From: Collimonas sp. OK412
Lineage (GTDB): Bacteria; Pseudomonadota; Gammaproteobacteria; Burkholderiales; Burkholderiaceae_D
Assembly (NCBI RefSeq): GCF_900112135.1
Contig: NZ_FOLC01000015.1
Span: forward strand, 81,752-145,751
Direction of reading: 5' to 3'
DNA length: 64,000 nt
Shown here piece after piece: positions 36,705 to 45,808 of this stretch (the first letter of the stretch is position 1; each line of letters opens with the position of its first letter). The notes beneath the pieces were generated by a model. That model saw only the letters and a program-made list of their open reading frames with translations. It was not told the DNA's origin and did no database searches. Made by a program: the position numbers and the translations under genes.

Positions 36705-37343
36705 ATGCGCGAAGTCCCCAACCTGATTGCCTGCGAAGGATGCGATGCCCTGTATCGCAAGGTACAGCTGCGCCGTGGAGAGATTGCCCATTGCCCGCGC
36801 TGCGGCACCGAATTGGAGCGTGACGCCGGCCGCCAGCGTGAGCGCATCCTGCCGCTGACGGTGGCCAGCCTGATCATGTTCGTGATCGCCAACAGCTTTC
36901 CCATCGTCGAAATCGAGCTGCAAGGCTTGAGCAGCCGCACCACCCTGTTCGGCGCGGTGCTGTCGCTGACCACCGAAGGCATGTCGCTGGTGGCCCTGCT
37001 GGTGCTGGCCACCACCATCCTGTTTCCGCTGCTGCAGCTGCTGTTCCTGTTTTACCTGCTGGTGTCGCTGCGTAATCAGCGTAACCCGCAGCGCCGCCCG
37101 CCCGGTTTCAGCTGGCTGGTAAGGGCCATGCAAAGCTTGCGGCCGTGGGGCATGGTGGAAGTGTTCTTGCTCGGTGTGCTGGTGGCGGTAGTGAAATTAT
37201 CGAATATGGCGACCGTGATCCCGGGCGTGGCCCTGTGGGCGTTCGGCGTGCTGACGGTGCTGCTGACCGCGGTGGTGTCTTTCAACCCCCGGCACTTCTG
37301 GCAGATGGCCTATGCCGAACGCAGCCAGGAAGAGATTGCATGA
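36705..37343 (+). CDS. pqiA: PqiA-type membrane protein, N-terminal half-length
   Basis: 212 residues. Two CxxC pairs (Cys10/Cys13 and Cys30/Cys33) form a rubredoxin-like zinc ribbon, followed by four membrane helices. E. coli PqiA is about 417 residues with two such modules in one chain; here the modules are two genes. It belongs to the PqiABC system that moves lipids between the inner and outer membrane. A TAGAAT box lies about 30 bases upstream; no clear ribosome site is visible. The stop overlaps the next start (ATGA). Confidence 0.88.
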   Translation: MREVPNLIACEGCDALYRKVQLRRGEIAHCPRCGTELERDAGRQRERILPLTVASLIMFVIANSFPIVEIELQGLSSRTTLFGAVLSLTTEGMSLVALLVLATTILFPLLQLLFLFYLLVSLRNQRNPQRRPPGFSWLVRAMQSLRPWGMVEVFLLGVLVAVVKLSNMATVIPGVALWAFGVLTVLLTAVVSFNPRHFWQMAYAERSQEEIA

Positions 37344-38059
37344 GCACCGGCGCCGCCACCGCGAATACTGCCGTTCCCGCCGAAGACGAAGACCTGGCGG
37401 TGCGCACCGCCGCCGGTCTTGGCATGATGTCCTGCCATCATTGCGGCACCGTCTGGCAAGAGGTGCGCGAACACGAGCATTGCGGGCTCTGCGGCACCGC
37501 GCTGCACCTGCGCAAGCCGGACAGCATCCGCCGCAGCTGGGCTTTCCTGATCGCGGCCTGCATCATGTACATCCCGGCCAACCTGATGCCGGTGATGATC
37601 ACCAAGACCTTGCTCGGCGTGCAAGAGGATACGATCATGAGCGGCGTGATCTATTTCTGGGTATCCGGCGCCTGGGAGCTGGCGGCGATCATTTTCATCG
37701 CCAGTTTCCTGGTGCCGCTGTTCAAGCTGGCGTCCCTGATCCTGTTGACCTGGACCGCGCAGAAGCGCAGCCGCTGGCGCCGCCTGCAGCGCGCCAAATT
37801 GTACCGGCTGGTGGAAATCATCGGCCGCTGGTCGATGCTGGATGTATTCGTGGTGTCGCTGCTGGCGGGCCTGGTGCAGATCGAAGGATTCGCCAAGATC
37901 ACCGCCGGTTTCGGCGTGCTGGCGTTTGCCTCGGTGGTGGTGCTGACCATGCTGGCGGCGCTCAGCTTCGATCCGCGCCTAAATTGGGACAACAGCGGGG
38001 ACAGCAGCGATCAAGAGATGGATGAGAATCAGAGGATGAAAGCACAAGATGAGCGATGA
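37340..38059 (+). CDS. pqiA: PqiA-type membrane protein, C-terminal half-length
   Basis: 239 residues. A zinc ribbon with Cys pairs (MSCHHCGTVW, HCGLCGTAL) at about 31-60 is followed by four membrane helices, repeating the design of the gene before it. WSMLDVFVVSLLAGLVQI is the conserved third-helix motif. It should form a membrane unit with the first protein and with PqiB. The start overlaps the previous stop by four bases, and its end overlaps pqiB by 11 bases. Some of the C-terminal tail (DNSGDSSDQEMDEN) is acidic and probably disordered. Confidence 0.88.
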   Translation: MSTGAATANTAVPAEDEDLAVRTAAGLGMMSCHHCGTVWQEVREHEHCGLCGTALHLRKPDSIRRSWAFLIAACIMYIPANLMPVMITKTLLGVQEDTIMSGVIYFWVSGAWELAAIIFIASFLVPLFKLASLILLTWTAQKRSRWRRLQRAKLYRLVEIIGRWSMLDVFVVSLLAGLVQIEGFAKITAGFGVLAFASVVVLTMLAALSFDPRLNWDNSGDSSDQEMDENQRMKAQDER

Positions 38060-39683
38060 AAACACCCGCGGCGGCGCCCTGCCTCCTTTGCCCGAGCCCA
38101 AGCTGAGCCGCAAGCGCGACTGGCTGCCGTCGCTGATCTGGCTGATCCCGATCGTCGCCGCGGTAGTCGGCTTGACGCTGGTGGTCAAGATCCTGGTCGA
38201 ACGCGGGCCGTCGATCACCATCACCTTCCGCACCGCGGAGGGCCTGGAAGCGGGGAAAACCAAGGTCAAGTACAAGGACGTCGATATCGGCCTGGTGCAA
38301 ACCATCACCCTGAGCAAGGATCGTTCGCACGTGCTGGCCAATGTCCAGCTGTCGAAGGAAGCCGAAAGCTTTACCGCCGCCGACACCCGTTTCTGGGTAG
38401 TGCGGCCGCGGGTAGCGGCTTCCGGCGTCTCCGGCCTGAGCACCTTGCTGTCGGGCGCCTACATCGGCGCCGACGCCGGCACTTCCAAGGAAACCAAAGA
38501 CGAATTCACCGGCCTCGAAGTGCAGCCTATCGTCAGGCTCGACGCCTCCGGCAAGCAATACATGCTGCACGCCACCGACATCGGTTCGCTGGACATCGGC
38601 TCGCCGGTCTACTACCGCCGCATCAAGGTCGGCCAGCTGGCGGCATTCGACCTGGACGCCGACGGCAAAGGCGTGACCTTGCGCATTTTCATCGATGCGC
38701 CTTACGACAAGTTCATCGGGGTCAACACCCGTTTCTGGCATGCCAGCGGCTTCGACATGCAGATCAACGCCAGCGGCTTCAAGCTGCGCACGCAATCGCT
38801 GGCGACCGTGGTGCTGGGCGGCATAGCCTTCCAGGCGCCGGACGACCAGCTCGGCACCACAGCCAAGGAAAACACCACCTTCAACCTGGCCGCGGACGAA
38901 GAAGCCGCCCTGAAGGAACCGGACGGCCCGTCGGAAACCGTGGTGATGTATTTCAACCAGTCGCTGCGCGGCCTGACGCCAGGCACCACCGTCGATTTCC
39001 GCGGTGTGGTGCTGGGCGAGGTCAAATCGATAGGCATAGAGTACGATACCAAGCGCCGCGAATTCAGCATGCCGGTGGTGGTGCAGGTCTATCCCGAGCG
39101 GCTGGGACGCCGTTATGCCGAGGATGAAAAACACTCGAGCTACACCGCCAAGCAGCGCCTGCAATACATGGTCAGCCGCGGCCTGCGGGCGCAGCTGCGC
39201 ACCGGCAACCTGCTGACCGGCCAGCTGTATGTCGCACTCGACTTTTTCCCGAAGGCGGCGCCGGCCACCATAGATACATCGAGCGCCATCATCGAGCTGC
39301 CGACCATCCCCAACAGCCTCGATGAAATCCAGTCGCAGATCGCCGAGATCGCCAAGAAACTCAGCAAGGTGCCGTTCGACCAGATCGCCGCCGACCTGCA
39401 GAAAACCCTGGGCACCCTGAACCGCACCCTGCTCAATGCCGAACAGCTGACCAAGAGCCTGAACAACGACGTCGCGCCGGAAATCACTGCTGCCATGAAG
39501 GATGTGCGGGTCACGCTGGACAACGCCAACCGCACCCTGTCCGACAATGCGCCGCTGCAGCAGGATATCCGCGCGACCCTGCAGGAACTGACACGCTCGG
39601 CAGCGTCGGTGCGGATCCTGACCGACTACCTGGAACGCCATCCGGAAGCCCTGATCCGCGGCAAGCAAGAGGAAAAGAAATAA
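38049..39683 (+). CDS. pqiB: PqiB-type MCE protein of intermembrane lipid transport
   Basis: 544 residues. One N-terminal membrane helix (about 27-48, LIWLIPIVAAVVGLTLVVKIL) anchors it. Three MCE domains follow (about 55-145, 165-230, 290-400), each starting with a strand such as ITITFRTAEGLEAGKTKVKYKDV. The C-terminal 110 residues are a helix with heptads (NSLDEIQSQIAEIAKKLSKV), which in PqiB builds a needle across the periplasm. The stop shares one base with the next start (TAATG). Length equals E. coli PqiB. Confidence 0.93.
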   Translation: MSDENTRGGALPPLPEPKLSRKRDWLPSLIWLIPIVAAVVGLTLVVKILVERGPSITITFRTAEGLEAGKTKVKYKDVDIGLVQTITLSKDRSHVLANVQLSKEAESFTAADTRFWVVRPRVAASGVSGLSTLLSGAYIGADAGTSKETKDEFTGLEVQPIVRLDASGKQYMLHATDIGSLDIGSPVYYRRIKVGQLAAFDLDADGKGVTLRIFIDAPYDKFIGVNTRFWHASGFDMQINASGFKLRTQSLATVVLGGIAFQAPDDQLGTTAKENTTFNLAADEEAALKEPDGPSETVVMYFNQSLRGLTPGTTVDFRGVVLGEVKSIGIEYDTKRREFSMPVVVQVYPERLGRRYAEDEKHSSYTAKQRLQYMVSRGLRAQLRTGNLLTGQLYVALDFFPKAAPATIDTSSAIIELPTIPNSLDEIQSQIAEIAKKLSKVPFDQIAADLQKTLGTLNRTLLNAEQLTKSLNNDVAPEITAAMKDVRVTLDNANRTLSDNAPLQQDIRATLQELTRSAASVRILTDYLERHPEALIRGKQEEKK

Positions 39684-40315
39684 TGACATCCACCACATCA
39701 ACACGCATCTGCGGCATTGCTGCCGCGCTACTGCTGGCCGGCTGCACTTCCGCTCCCACCCACTTTTACACGCTGGCGGCGCCGGCAGCGGCGGCGCCGG
39801 CCATCCAGAATTCCAGGCTGTACATCGACGTCGCGCCGGTCTCCCTGCCAGAACGCCTGGCGCGGCCGCAACTGGTGGTGCGCAGCGCCGGCAGCGCTTC
39901 CAGCACGCGGGTCGACATCCTGGAGCAGGAACGCTGGTCGTCGCCGTTCAACAATGAATTGCGGGACGCGCTGGCCAGTGGCATCGCCAATCGCCTGGGT
40001 GCGATCGACGTCAGCCGCAGCGGCCGGCCGACGGACCAGCCGGTGTACCGGATTGCGGTCGAGCTGCGCGAATTCGACGCCGTGCCCGGCGACAAGGTGC
40101 AAGCCACTTACGGCTGGACCATCAGCCGTTCCGACAACGGCCGCAGCAGCGCCTGCCAGCTGAACGTGGCGGCCGCAGTCACTCCGGGGATAGATGGCTT
40201 GGTGCTTGGGGTGCAGCGCACCGTTGCGGATGTGGCCAATGGCATTGCCGCCAACATCACGGCATTCAAGGCGAATCCCGCAGCCGCTTGCCAGGTCGCC
40301 AGTCCGCAGGCATGA
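39683..40315 (+). CDS. pqiC: PqiC-like lipoprotein (ABC-type transport auxiliary, DUF330)
   Basis: 210 residues with a lipobox LLLAGC (Cys21) followed by TSAPTHFYTL, the standard DUF330 start. The body has the PqiC features RPQLVVRSAGSAS and ILEQERWSSPFNNELRDAL. It sits on the inner face of the outer membrane and docks PqiB there. Last gene of the pqi operon, coupled by a one-base overlap. The tail is short and has an extra Cys. Confidence 0.9.
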   Translation: MTSTTSTRICGIAAALLLAGCTSAPTHFYTLAAPAAAAPAIQNSRLYIDVAPVSLPERLARPQLVVRSAGSASSTRVDILEQERWSSPFNNELRDALASGIANRLGAIDVSRSGRPTDQPVYRIAVELREFDAVPGDKVQATYGWTISRSDNGRSSACQLNVAAAVTPGIDGLVLGVQRTVADVANGIAANITAFKANPAAACQVASPQA

Positions 40316-40340
40316 ACATCAAAAAAGCATCAAAAAAACG

Positions 40341-41075
40341 TCAGAAGCGTTCGTAACCCAGCAGATAGCGCCATTCGCCGACCGCCAGGCCGGCCATCGG
40401 CAGGCGGCCGATACGGATGCGCTTGCTGGCCACCACTTGCAGCCCGACCTGTTCGCACATGTGCACGACCAGCCCGCGCGGCGGCGCCTTGAGGGCGAAA
40501 CGCAGGCGTCTTTCGTTTTGCCAGCTGACCTTGATCGGCGGCAGCGGCTTGCGGTTGAAACTCAAGCCGTGGTTCAGCAATTTCAGCCCGTCGGGAATGA
40601 TGTCGCCCGCGACTTCGACTATGTATTCATGCTCGATCTTGGCGGCGTCGTCCACCAGCTTGCGGGTTACCCGCCAGTCCTGGGTAAACACCAGCAAGCC
40701 GCTGGCCAGCGTCTCCAGCGGTTCGATCAGGTTCAGGTTGGCCAGGTGGCGCTTCAGGAAACGCAGTTCGGCGCGGTCGGCGGCGGCGCGCTTGTCCGGC
40801 ACGATCAGCTGCGCCGCCAGCTCGCTCAGCGCCGGGCCGGCGAACAGGTCGAGGCCGGCCGGCTTGTGGAACAGGATGGTGACCGGGTCTTGCGGTTCAA
40901 GCGTAGCGTCCGCGGCCAGCTCCACCTGCTGCCGCGCACCGATGCGCAAGCCAGGTTCTTCCACCACTTTGCCATCGACCTTGACCCAGCCGCCCTCGAT
41001 ATATTGTTCCGCCTCGCGGCGGGAGCAGGAAACCAGTTCGGCGAGATGTTTTGCAAGGCGGATTGATTCAGTCAT
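40341..41075 (-). CDS. Pseudouridine-synthase-like S4 protein lacking the catalytic Asp
   Basis: 244 residues with an S4 RNA-binding domain (about 4-55, ELVSCSRREAEQYIEGGWVKVDGKVV) and a domain of the RsuA/RluF type. The family needs RLDxxTxGL; here the stretch is EPLETLASGLLVF, so Glu121 stands where the Asp should be and the preceding Arg is Pro. The later KxY motif is HEY, and the usual QxRRM is LVVHM. The GGC codons and lengths are normal, so it is not a decayed gene. It may bind RNA without modifying it, or act in another way. Convergent with pqiC. Confidence 0.85.
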   Translation of the reverse strand: MTESIRLAKHLAELVSCSRREAEQYIEGGWVKVDGKVVEEPGLRIGARQQVELAADATLEPQDPVTILFHKPAGLDLFAGPALSELAAQLIVPDKRAAADRAELRFLKRHLANLNLIEPLETLASGLLVFTQDWRVTRKLVDDAAKIEHEYIVEVAGDIIPDGLKLLNHGLSFNRKPLPPIKVSWQNERRLRFALKAPPRGLVVHMCEQVGLQVVASKRIRIGRLPMAGLAVGEWRYLLGYERF

Positions 41076-41134
41076 GTATGAGGTCCGGAGACATAAAAAT
41101 TGCGGACGGCCATTGTAACCGTCTTACCCCTGGT

Positions 41135-41359
41135 TCATTTGCGATACAGTTCAGGCCGCGGCTTGTTGCGCTGTTCGTAGATCGTCTTGGCGTCTTCGCG
41201 CGCGCGCTCCAGCGTACGCATGACGGGATCGTCGTCGTGCAGGGTGAAAAAATCCTCGGCTTGCGCGTTCATCACATACTTGATCGCGGCCTTCTCTTTC
41301 ACGTCGTACAGCTCCACCAGCAAGGTGGTGACTTCATCCAGGTATTCTTCATAGGTCAT
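41135..41359 (-). CDS. Conserved-looking hypothetical protein
   Basis: 74 residues, acidic and mostly helical (EEYLDEVTTLLVELYDVKEKAA, RTLERAREDAKTIYEQ). No signal peptide or membrane helix. The codon use matches the neighbours. It lies upstream of the pseudouridine-synthase-like gene on the same strand with a 59-base gap. No function was recognised. Confidence 0.65.
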   Translation of the reverse strand: MTYEEYLDEVTTLLVELYDVKEKAAIKYVMNAQAEDFFTLHDDDPVMRTLERAREDAKTIYEQRNKPRPELYRK

Positions 41360-41461
41360 GGTTGACTCCGGTGTTCCTTGCCGCGCTCACCTTCATCCAC
41401 GGTGTTACAGGAAGAGCCCGGCGAGCGTATTTTGCACCAAATGCGCCTGAGGACCAAGCCA

Positions 41462-43006
41462 TCAGGATGAATGTCCCCGCACCGGCGGCTTCAATGCGGC
41501 GAATCTTCGCCACAAGCGGCTGATTTCTGGCTTGTGTTTGCCGCCGGAAGCCAGCAGGCTGACCGCCACGCCGCAGGATCCGGCCAGTTCGGGATGCAGC
41601 TCTGCCAGCTGCTGCAGCAGCTGGGCAGCGACGCTGCGGTCGTTGTCCGCGCCCAAGCCATCTTGCAAGTCGCCGAGCGCCGCCAGGTAGGCATGGGTGT
41701 GCCTGGCCGGAAAATACGACACAAAGAATTCGGTGGCGTAGCGCGCCTTCTTGGCCGCGATCCTTACCCGGTGGCGCCTGGCGGCGTCCTGCCGCTTGAT
41801 GCGGCTGCCCCGTTTCAGCAATTTTTTCTGCAGCCCCGCGAGCTTCCTGACCGCGAATTTTTCCAGGGGCGCAGACAGCGCGGCCACCTGCCCTGCGCCC
41901 AGTTCTTCGCGCCAGCGCCGCCCTTCTATCCAGCTGCCCAGCAATAACAGCAGGCGCGTATATGCGCGCGAAGTCACCGCAGTCGCGACCGCCTGGCGAC
42001 GCCTGCCGGCTTCACTGAAAGTGAGCTGCCGCAAACTGTCCAGCTGCCGCTCGTCCGGGCAACGCCTTACCGCTTCGTCCAGCGTCGCCACGGCCAGCAC
42101 CTCCCAATCGCGGGCAGGCCCCAGCGTGGCCGCCAGCCAGTCAAGCCGTTCCGCTATTTCCGGCGGCGCCGAGATGACCTTTTTAAACAGGCCCAGCACA
42201 GCGCGCAAACGCCGCAATCCGACCCGCATCTGATGCAGGCTTTCCGGATCGGCGCCATGCACCACGCCATCTTCATTGCCTTGCATCTGCGCCAGGCAAT
42301 TGCCGAGCAGGGCCTGGAATCCCTGCTCCAGCGTCAAGCCGGACGCCAGCTCGATCGGCTTGGCCTTGACCACGGCAGGCGCGTGCGGCGCATGCATGGC
42401 ATAACCGCGCTCGGCCTTGCTGGCGTTGGCGGCGCGCAGCGGCAGCGTCTGCTGCAAGGCCAGCGCCAGTTCAAACAGGCTGGCCGCGTTGCCGGCCTTG
42501 AGCTCCAGTTCGATTTCGCTGATCGGAATGCTCTTGCCGCCATGCAGGATTTCGCCCTGGTCCAGGGCTAGCTCGACTTCGTCCCCGGCCTGCGACCGCA
42601 GCAGCCAGATTGTGCGTTTGAATTGTGTGGTGAATATCGGCAGCAGACGATTGGCAAGGCTTGGCGCCGCCAGCAATGCAGCCACCGCCGAACCGGGCTC
42701 CAGCAGTCCGCACAGCGCGTGCAAGTCAGGCGCCGCGCCGCTGACCTCGGACTCCCATTCAGGGCGTTGATGCAAGCCGGCTGCCGCCTGGCCGCCGCTC
42801 TTGCAAGTCTGGATCCAGCGCGAGCCCGCCTTGCGCACCCGCAGCGCAGTGTGGCTGCGCTGCAGGTGCAGGTCGGGCGTGTCGAAGTAGATGCTGGTCA
42901 GCTGCTGTGACCGGGGCTTGCCGGTGGCGTAATGTTTTAACAGGGGATGGCGGCGAAAGCTTGCGACGTCCCGCGGCTCCAGTAGCAGTTTTAATTCGAT
43001 TTCCAT
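41462..43006 (-). CDS. CYTH-CHAD protein, probable inorganic triphosphatase
   Basis: 514 residues. The N-terminal CYTH domain (about 1-200) opens with the ExExK motif in MEIELKL and contains further Arg/Lys strands (HTALRVRKAG). The C-terminal CHAD domain (about 225-500) is a helical bundle with conserved His and Arg (VHQMRVGLRRLRAVLGLFK; HRVRIAAKKARYATEFF) that bind polyphosphate. E. coli YgiF has the same two-domain form and cleaves inorganic triphosphate. No operon partner. A start at 43006 fits the motif at the very N-terminus. Confidence 0.92.
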   Translation of the reverse strand: MEIELKLLLEPRDVASFRRHPLLKHYATGKPRSQQLTSIYFDTPDLHLQRSHTALRVRKAGSRWIQTCKSGGQAAAGLHQRPEWESEVSGAAPDLHALCGLLEPGSAVAALLAAPSLANRLLPIFTTQFKRTIWLLRSQAGDEVELALDQGEILHGGKSIPISEIELELKAGNAASLFELALALQQTLPLRAANASKAERGYAMHAPHAPAVVKAKPIELASGLTLEQGFQALLGNCLAQMQGNEDGVVHGADPESLHQMRVGLRRLRAVLGLFKKVISAPPEIAERLDWLAATLGPARDWEVLAVATLDEAVRRCPDERQLDSLRQLTFSEAGRRRQAVATAVTSRAYTRLLLLLGSWIEGRRWREELGAGQVAALSAPLEKFAVRKLAGLQKKLLKRGSRIKRQDAARRHRVRIAAKKARYATEFFVSYFPARHTHAYLAALGDLQDGLGADNDRSVAAQLLQQLAELHPELAGSCGVAVSLLASGGKHKPEISRLWRRFAALKPPVRGHSS

Positions 43007-43093
43007 GCTTCTAGCATACTTCCAAACCGCTGCTTTCAGTAAGCTATTGTGTTAATGCCATGCACCTGGATTGAGCCGGAACCAGCCAGAATC

Positions 43094-43306
43094 CTAGAAT
43101 TCGCGGCTGCGCGAACGGCAGGCTCGCTTCATCGCCGGAATCATGCTGTAGCCGCTTTGCCGATAATAACGATAGAAATAGAAAAAGGTTTTCATGTCAG
43201 GCGCGCCAATGTCCGAGGGATTGAGGGTTTCCAGCAAGAACGGAGCGCGTGGCGCGGCAGTTGACCAGATGTCGATGAAATAACAATCTTTAACCTTTGC
43301 ACTCAT
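43094..43306 (-). CDS. Small hypothetical protein
   Basis: 70 residues with an aromatic stretch (MKTFFYFYRYYRQSGYSM) and a basic end (KRACRSRSREF). The amino-acid pattern resembles small helical proteins of Burkholderiales, but no family is named. A plus-strand frame over the same bases looks less natural. The start has only a close GCAGG. It may be a real small gene; the evidence is limited. Confidence 0.4.
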   Translation of the reverse strand: MSAKVKDCYFIDIWSTAAPRAPFLLETLNPSDIGAPDMKTFFYFYRYYRQSGYSMIPAMKRACRSRSREF

Positions 43307-43421
43307 CCTGCCCGCTTCTAGCCCGCTTCTAGCCCAACTCTTGTCCGATAGCCGGCCCTGCCTGCACAGCCGGCTTCCGGCAGCGTAATATCATGCTGTC
43401 CAGATCAAGCGATTGTCATCG

Positions 43422-44177
43422 ATGCCGATTCCATATTTGAGAAAACTGACTGGCAAGGAGCGCAGCCAGCAAGCAAACCGCCACCTGGCGTTTTTCCTGT
43501 CCTTCATCGCCGGCGCGATCAATGCCGGCGGCTTCCTCGCGGTCGGGCAATACACTTCCCACATGTCCGGCATCGTTTCGTCGATGGCGGACAATCTTGC
43601 ACTGGGTTCGCTGGGGCTGATGCTGGCTGGCCTGGCATGCCTGCTGTCGTTCCTGTTCGGCGCCATGACATCTGCCCTGCTCATCAACTGGGGACGGCGG
43701 CAAGACCTCCATGCGGAATTTGCGCTGCCTTTGATGCTGGAAGCGGGCTTGCTGCTGGTGTTTGGCCTGCTGGGCGGCAACCTGGAAGGACATAAATGGC
43801 TGTTCGTGCCGATCACCGTGATACTCCTGTGCGCCATCATGGGTTTGCAAAACGCCATCATCACCAAGATTTCCAAAGCCGAGATCCGTACCACCCATAT
43901 CACCGGCATGGTCACCGACATCGGCATCGAACTCGGCAAGCTGGTTTACTGGAACCGGCTGGAGCCTGGCAGCAAGCAGCCAGACGTCATCGCCGACCGC
44001 GCCAAATTGCGGCTGCTAACCACCCTGGTCATGCTGTTTTTCAGCGGCGGCCTGGTCGGGGCACTGGGCTTCAAGCATATCGGCTTCATCGCCACCGCGG
44101 TGCTGGCCGCTACCTTGATGTGCCTGGCGATCGTGCCTATCGTCGACGATTTCCTGAAATTTCAGCGCAATGCCTGA
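43422..44177 (+). CDS. YoaK/DUF1275 family membrane protein
   Basis: 251 residues with six predicted membrane helices. The first holds FLSFIAGAINAGGFLAVGQYTSHMSG, the defining motif of DUF1275. Later stretches (GLQNAIITKISKAEIRTTHITGMVTDIG) are typical too. The function of the family is unknown. ATG at 43422 is chosen; a TTG nine bases earlier is also in frame. Convergent with the outer-membrane factor gene. Confidence 0.88.
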   Translation: MPIPYLRKLTGKERSQQANRHLAFFLSFIAGAINAGGFLAVGQYTSHMSGIVSSMADNLALGSLGLMLAGLACLLSFLFGAMTSALLINWGRRQDLHAEFALPLMLEAGLLLVFGLLGGNLEGHKWLFVPITVILLCAIMGLQNAIITKISKAEIRTTHITGMVTDIGIELGKLVYWNRLEPGSKQPDVIADRAKLRLLTTLVMLFFSGGLVGALGFKHIGFIATAVLAATLMCLAIVPIVDDFLKFQRNA

Positions 44178-44208
44178 ATTCAAGACAAGGCTTGTGATTG
44201 CTTAAGTA

Positions 44209-45660
44209 CTACCAGCCGCCGCCCAAGGCGCGAAACGTCGCCACCACGGCACGGCCGCTGCCGGTTTGTGCGCGCGCCAGCTGGTCGCGCGCGGCCAGCA
44301 GCTGCCGGTCTTGCTCGAGCACTTCCGCCAGGCTGGTGGCGCCGCCCTTGTAAGCGTCCTCCGAAGAATCCCGCGCCCGCACGTTGGCATCGACTTCACG
44401 GATCAACTCCCGGCGTTCAGCGTCGAGCTCGGTTTGCATCACCAATGCGTTCTCGACGTCCTCGGTCGCCCGCAGCATGGATTGGCGGTAACCTGCCAGC
44501 GCTTCCGCGTTGACGCCTTTGGCGCGCGCGACTTCGGCATCGACCCGGCCGAAGTCGAACAAGCGCCAGCGCAGGCCGACCAATGCCAGCGGCTGGAAAC
44601 TGGCGGACGATGGTGTCGCGCTGCTCAAGCTTTCAAAGCCGAGCAGCGCCGACAATGAAAATTTCGGATAGTACTCGGCAATCGCCACGCCGATGCGGGC
44701 ATTCGACGCCGCCAGGCGCCGTTCGGCGGCAATCACATCGGGCCGGCGGCGCAGCAGGTCTTCCGGTTTCAGGGTTACCGCCAGCGCCGGGATGGACGCT
44801 TCAGCGGCGGGTTCCGCCAGTTCCGCGGCATAGGTGCCGGGCTGGGCGCCCATCAGTACATCGAGCCGATTCAACTGGACATCGCGTTCAGCCCGCAGCG
44901 GTGGGATGGTGGCCTTGACCTGGGCCAGGCGCGCTTCGGCCTGGGCTTGCTCGCGCTGGGTCGACATGCCCTCCTTCAGCCGCAAGTTGACCAGCTCCAG
45001 CAAATCGCTGTCGGCCTTGATCTCGTCCGCCGCAAGGGCGATGCGGGTTTGGGCGCCGCGCACGCGGAAATAGGCATCGGCGGCTTCGGCCGCGACCGAT
45101 ACACGCACGCCCAGCCGGTCGGCCTCGGCCGCCTGCGCTTCGGCGCTAGCCGCCTCGGCGCCGCGGCCCAGTCCGCCGGCCAGGTCGATTTCCCAACTGG
45201 CGCCAACACCGTCGCTATACAAGGTGGCGTTACGGCGGTAACCGGGCTGGTGGCTGGCCAGTTCGCCCAGCTCGCTTTGCAGCGACTGGCGCTCTTTGGC
45301 GACCTGGGCGCTCACGCTGCCGACCGGCAGCAACGCCGCGCTCGACAGGTGCGCAACGGCGCGCGCCTGCTCAACCCGGGCCAGCGCGGCGGCCAGGTCC
45401 AGGTTCTGCGCCAGCACCCGCTCGATAATCCGCGTCAGCGCCGGATCATTGAAATGTGCCCACCAGGCATCCAGGACGAGCGGCGCGCTGGCCGCGACTG
45501 GCGCCGCATGATGAAACGCCTTTGGCATGGTCGAGGCCGGCCCGGCATAGTCGGGACCGGCGGCGCAGGCGGCCAGCGCCAGCAACATTGCTGCGCCGAG
45601 CAGCGTCTTCGGCGCACGCGACAGGCGTGCCGTCGGCATTACGGCCTTGCTGGTTTTCAT
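44209..45660 (-). CDS. NodT-family outer-membrane efflux lipoprotein
   Basis: 483 residues with lipobox LALAAC (Cys32), then AAGPDYAGP. Two repeats of the outer-membrane-factor domain follow (about 65-260 and 270-475), including the motif VSLKPEDLLRRRPDVIAAE in its family form TLKPEDLLRRRPDVI. It would form the exit duct for the HlyD-MFS pump encoded divergently 148 bases away. The intergenic region holds several inverted repeats (45704-45758). Confidence 0.92.
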   Translation of the reverse strand: MKTSKAVMPTARLSRAPKTLLGAAMLLALAACAAGPDYAGPASTMPKAFHHAAPVAASAPLVLDAWWAHFNDPALTRIIERVLAQNLDLAAALARVEQARAVAHLSSAALLPVGSVSAQVAKERQSLQSELGELASHQPGYRRNATLYSDGVGASWEIDLAGGLGRGAEAASAEAQAAEADRLGVRVSVAAEAADAYFRVRGAQTRIALAADEIKADSDLLELVNLRLKEGMSTQREQAQAEARLAQVKATIPPLRAERDVQLNRLDVLMGAQPGTYAAELAEPAAEASIPALAVTLKPEDLLRRRPDVIAAERRLAASNARIGVAIAEYYPKFSLSALLGFESLSSATPSSASFQPLALVGLRWRLFDFGRVDAEVARAKGVNAEALAGYRQSMLRATEDVENALVMQTELDAERRELIREVDANVRARDSSEDAYKGGATSLAEVLEQDRQLLAARDQLARAQTGSGRAVVATFRALGGGW

Positions 45661-45703
45661 GGTGGTTTCCTTTTGCCCTGCTGTTTAAAAAAGAATTTTT
45701 AGT

Positions 45704-45758
45704 AACTTGCATTACGCTAGTCACTAGTGTAAAGTGACTTTCATTATGAAAGCAAGTT
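45704..45758. promoter_or_regulatory. Cluster of inverted repeats in the divergent efflux promoter region
   Basis: Three inverted repeats lie between the outer-membrane factor and hlyD genes: AACTTGC/GCAAGTT (45704-45710 and 45752-45758) as outer arms, AGTCACT/AGTGACT around seven bases (45719-45739), and the 13-base palindrome TTTCATTATGAAA (45739-45751). The HxlR protein encoded at 49353 is a candidate binder, by neighbourhood only. Confidence 0.5.
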
Positions 45759-45808
45759 GTTTTTTTCAAGTCTCGCCGATAGGCATATACATATAAGGAG
45801 CTGCAACC

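Noticed and set aside
37962..39704. A 580-residue minus-strand frame over pqiB
   Set aside because: pqiB is supported by MCE domains and overlaps with its operon neighbours.
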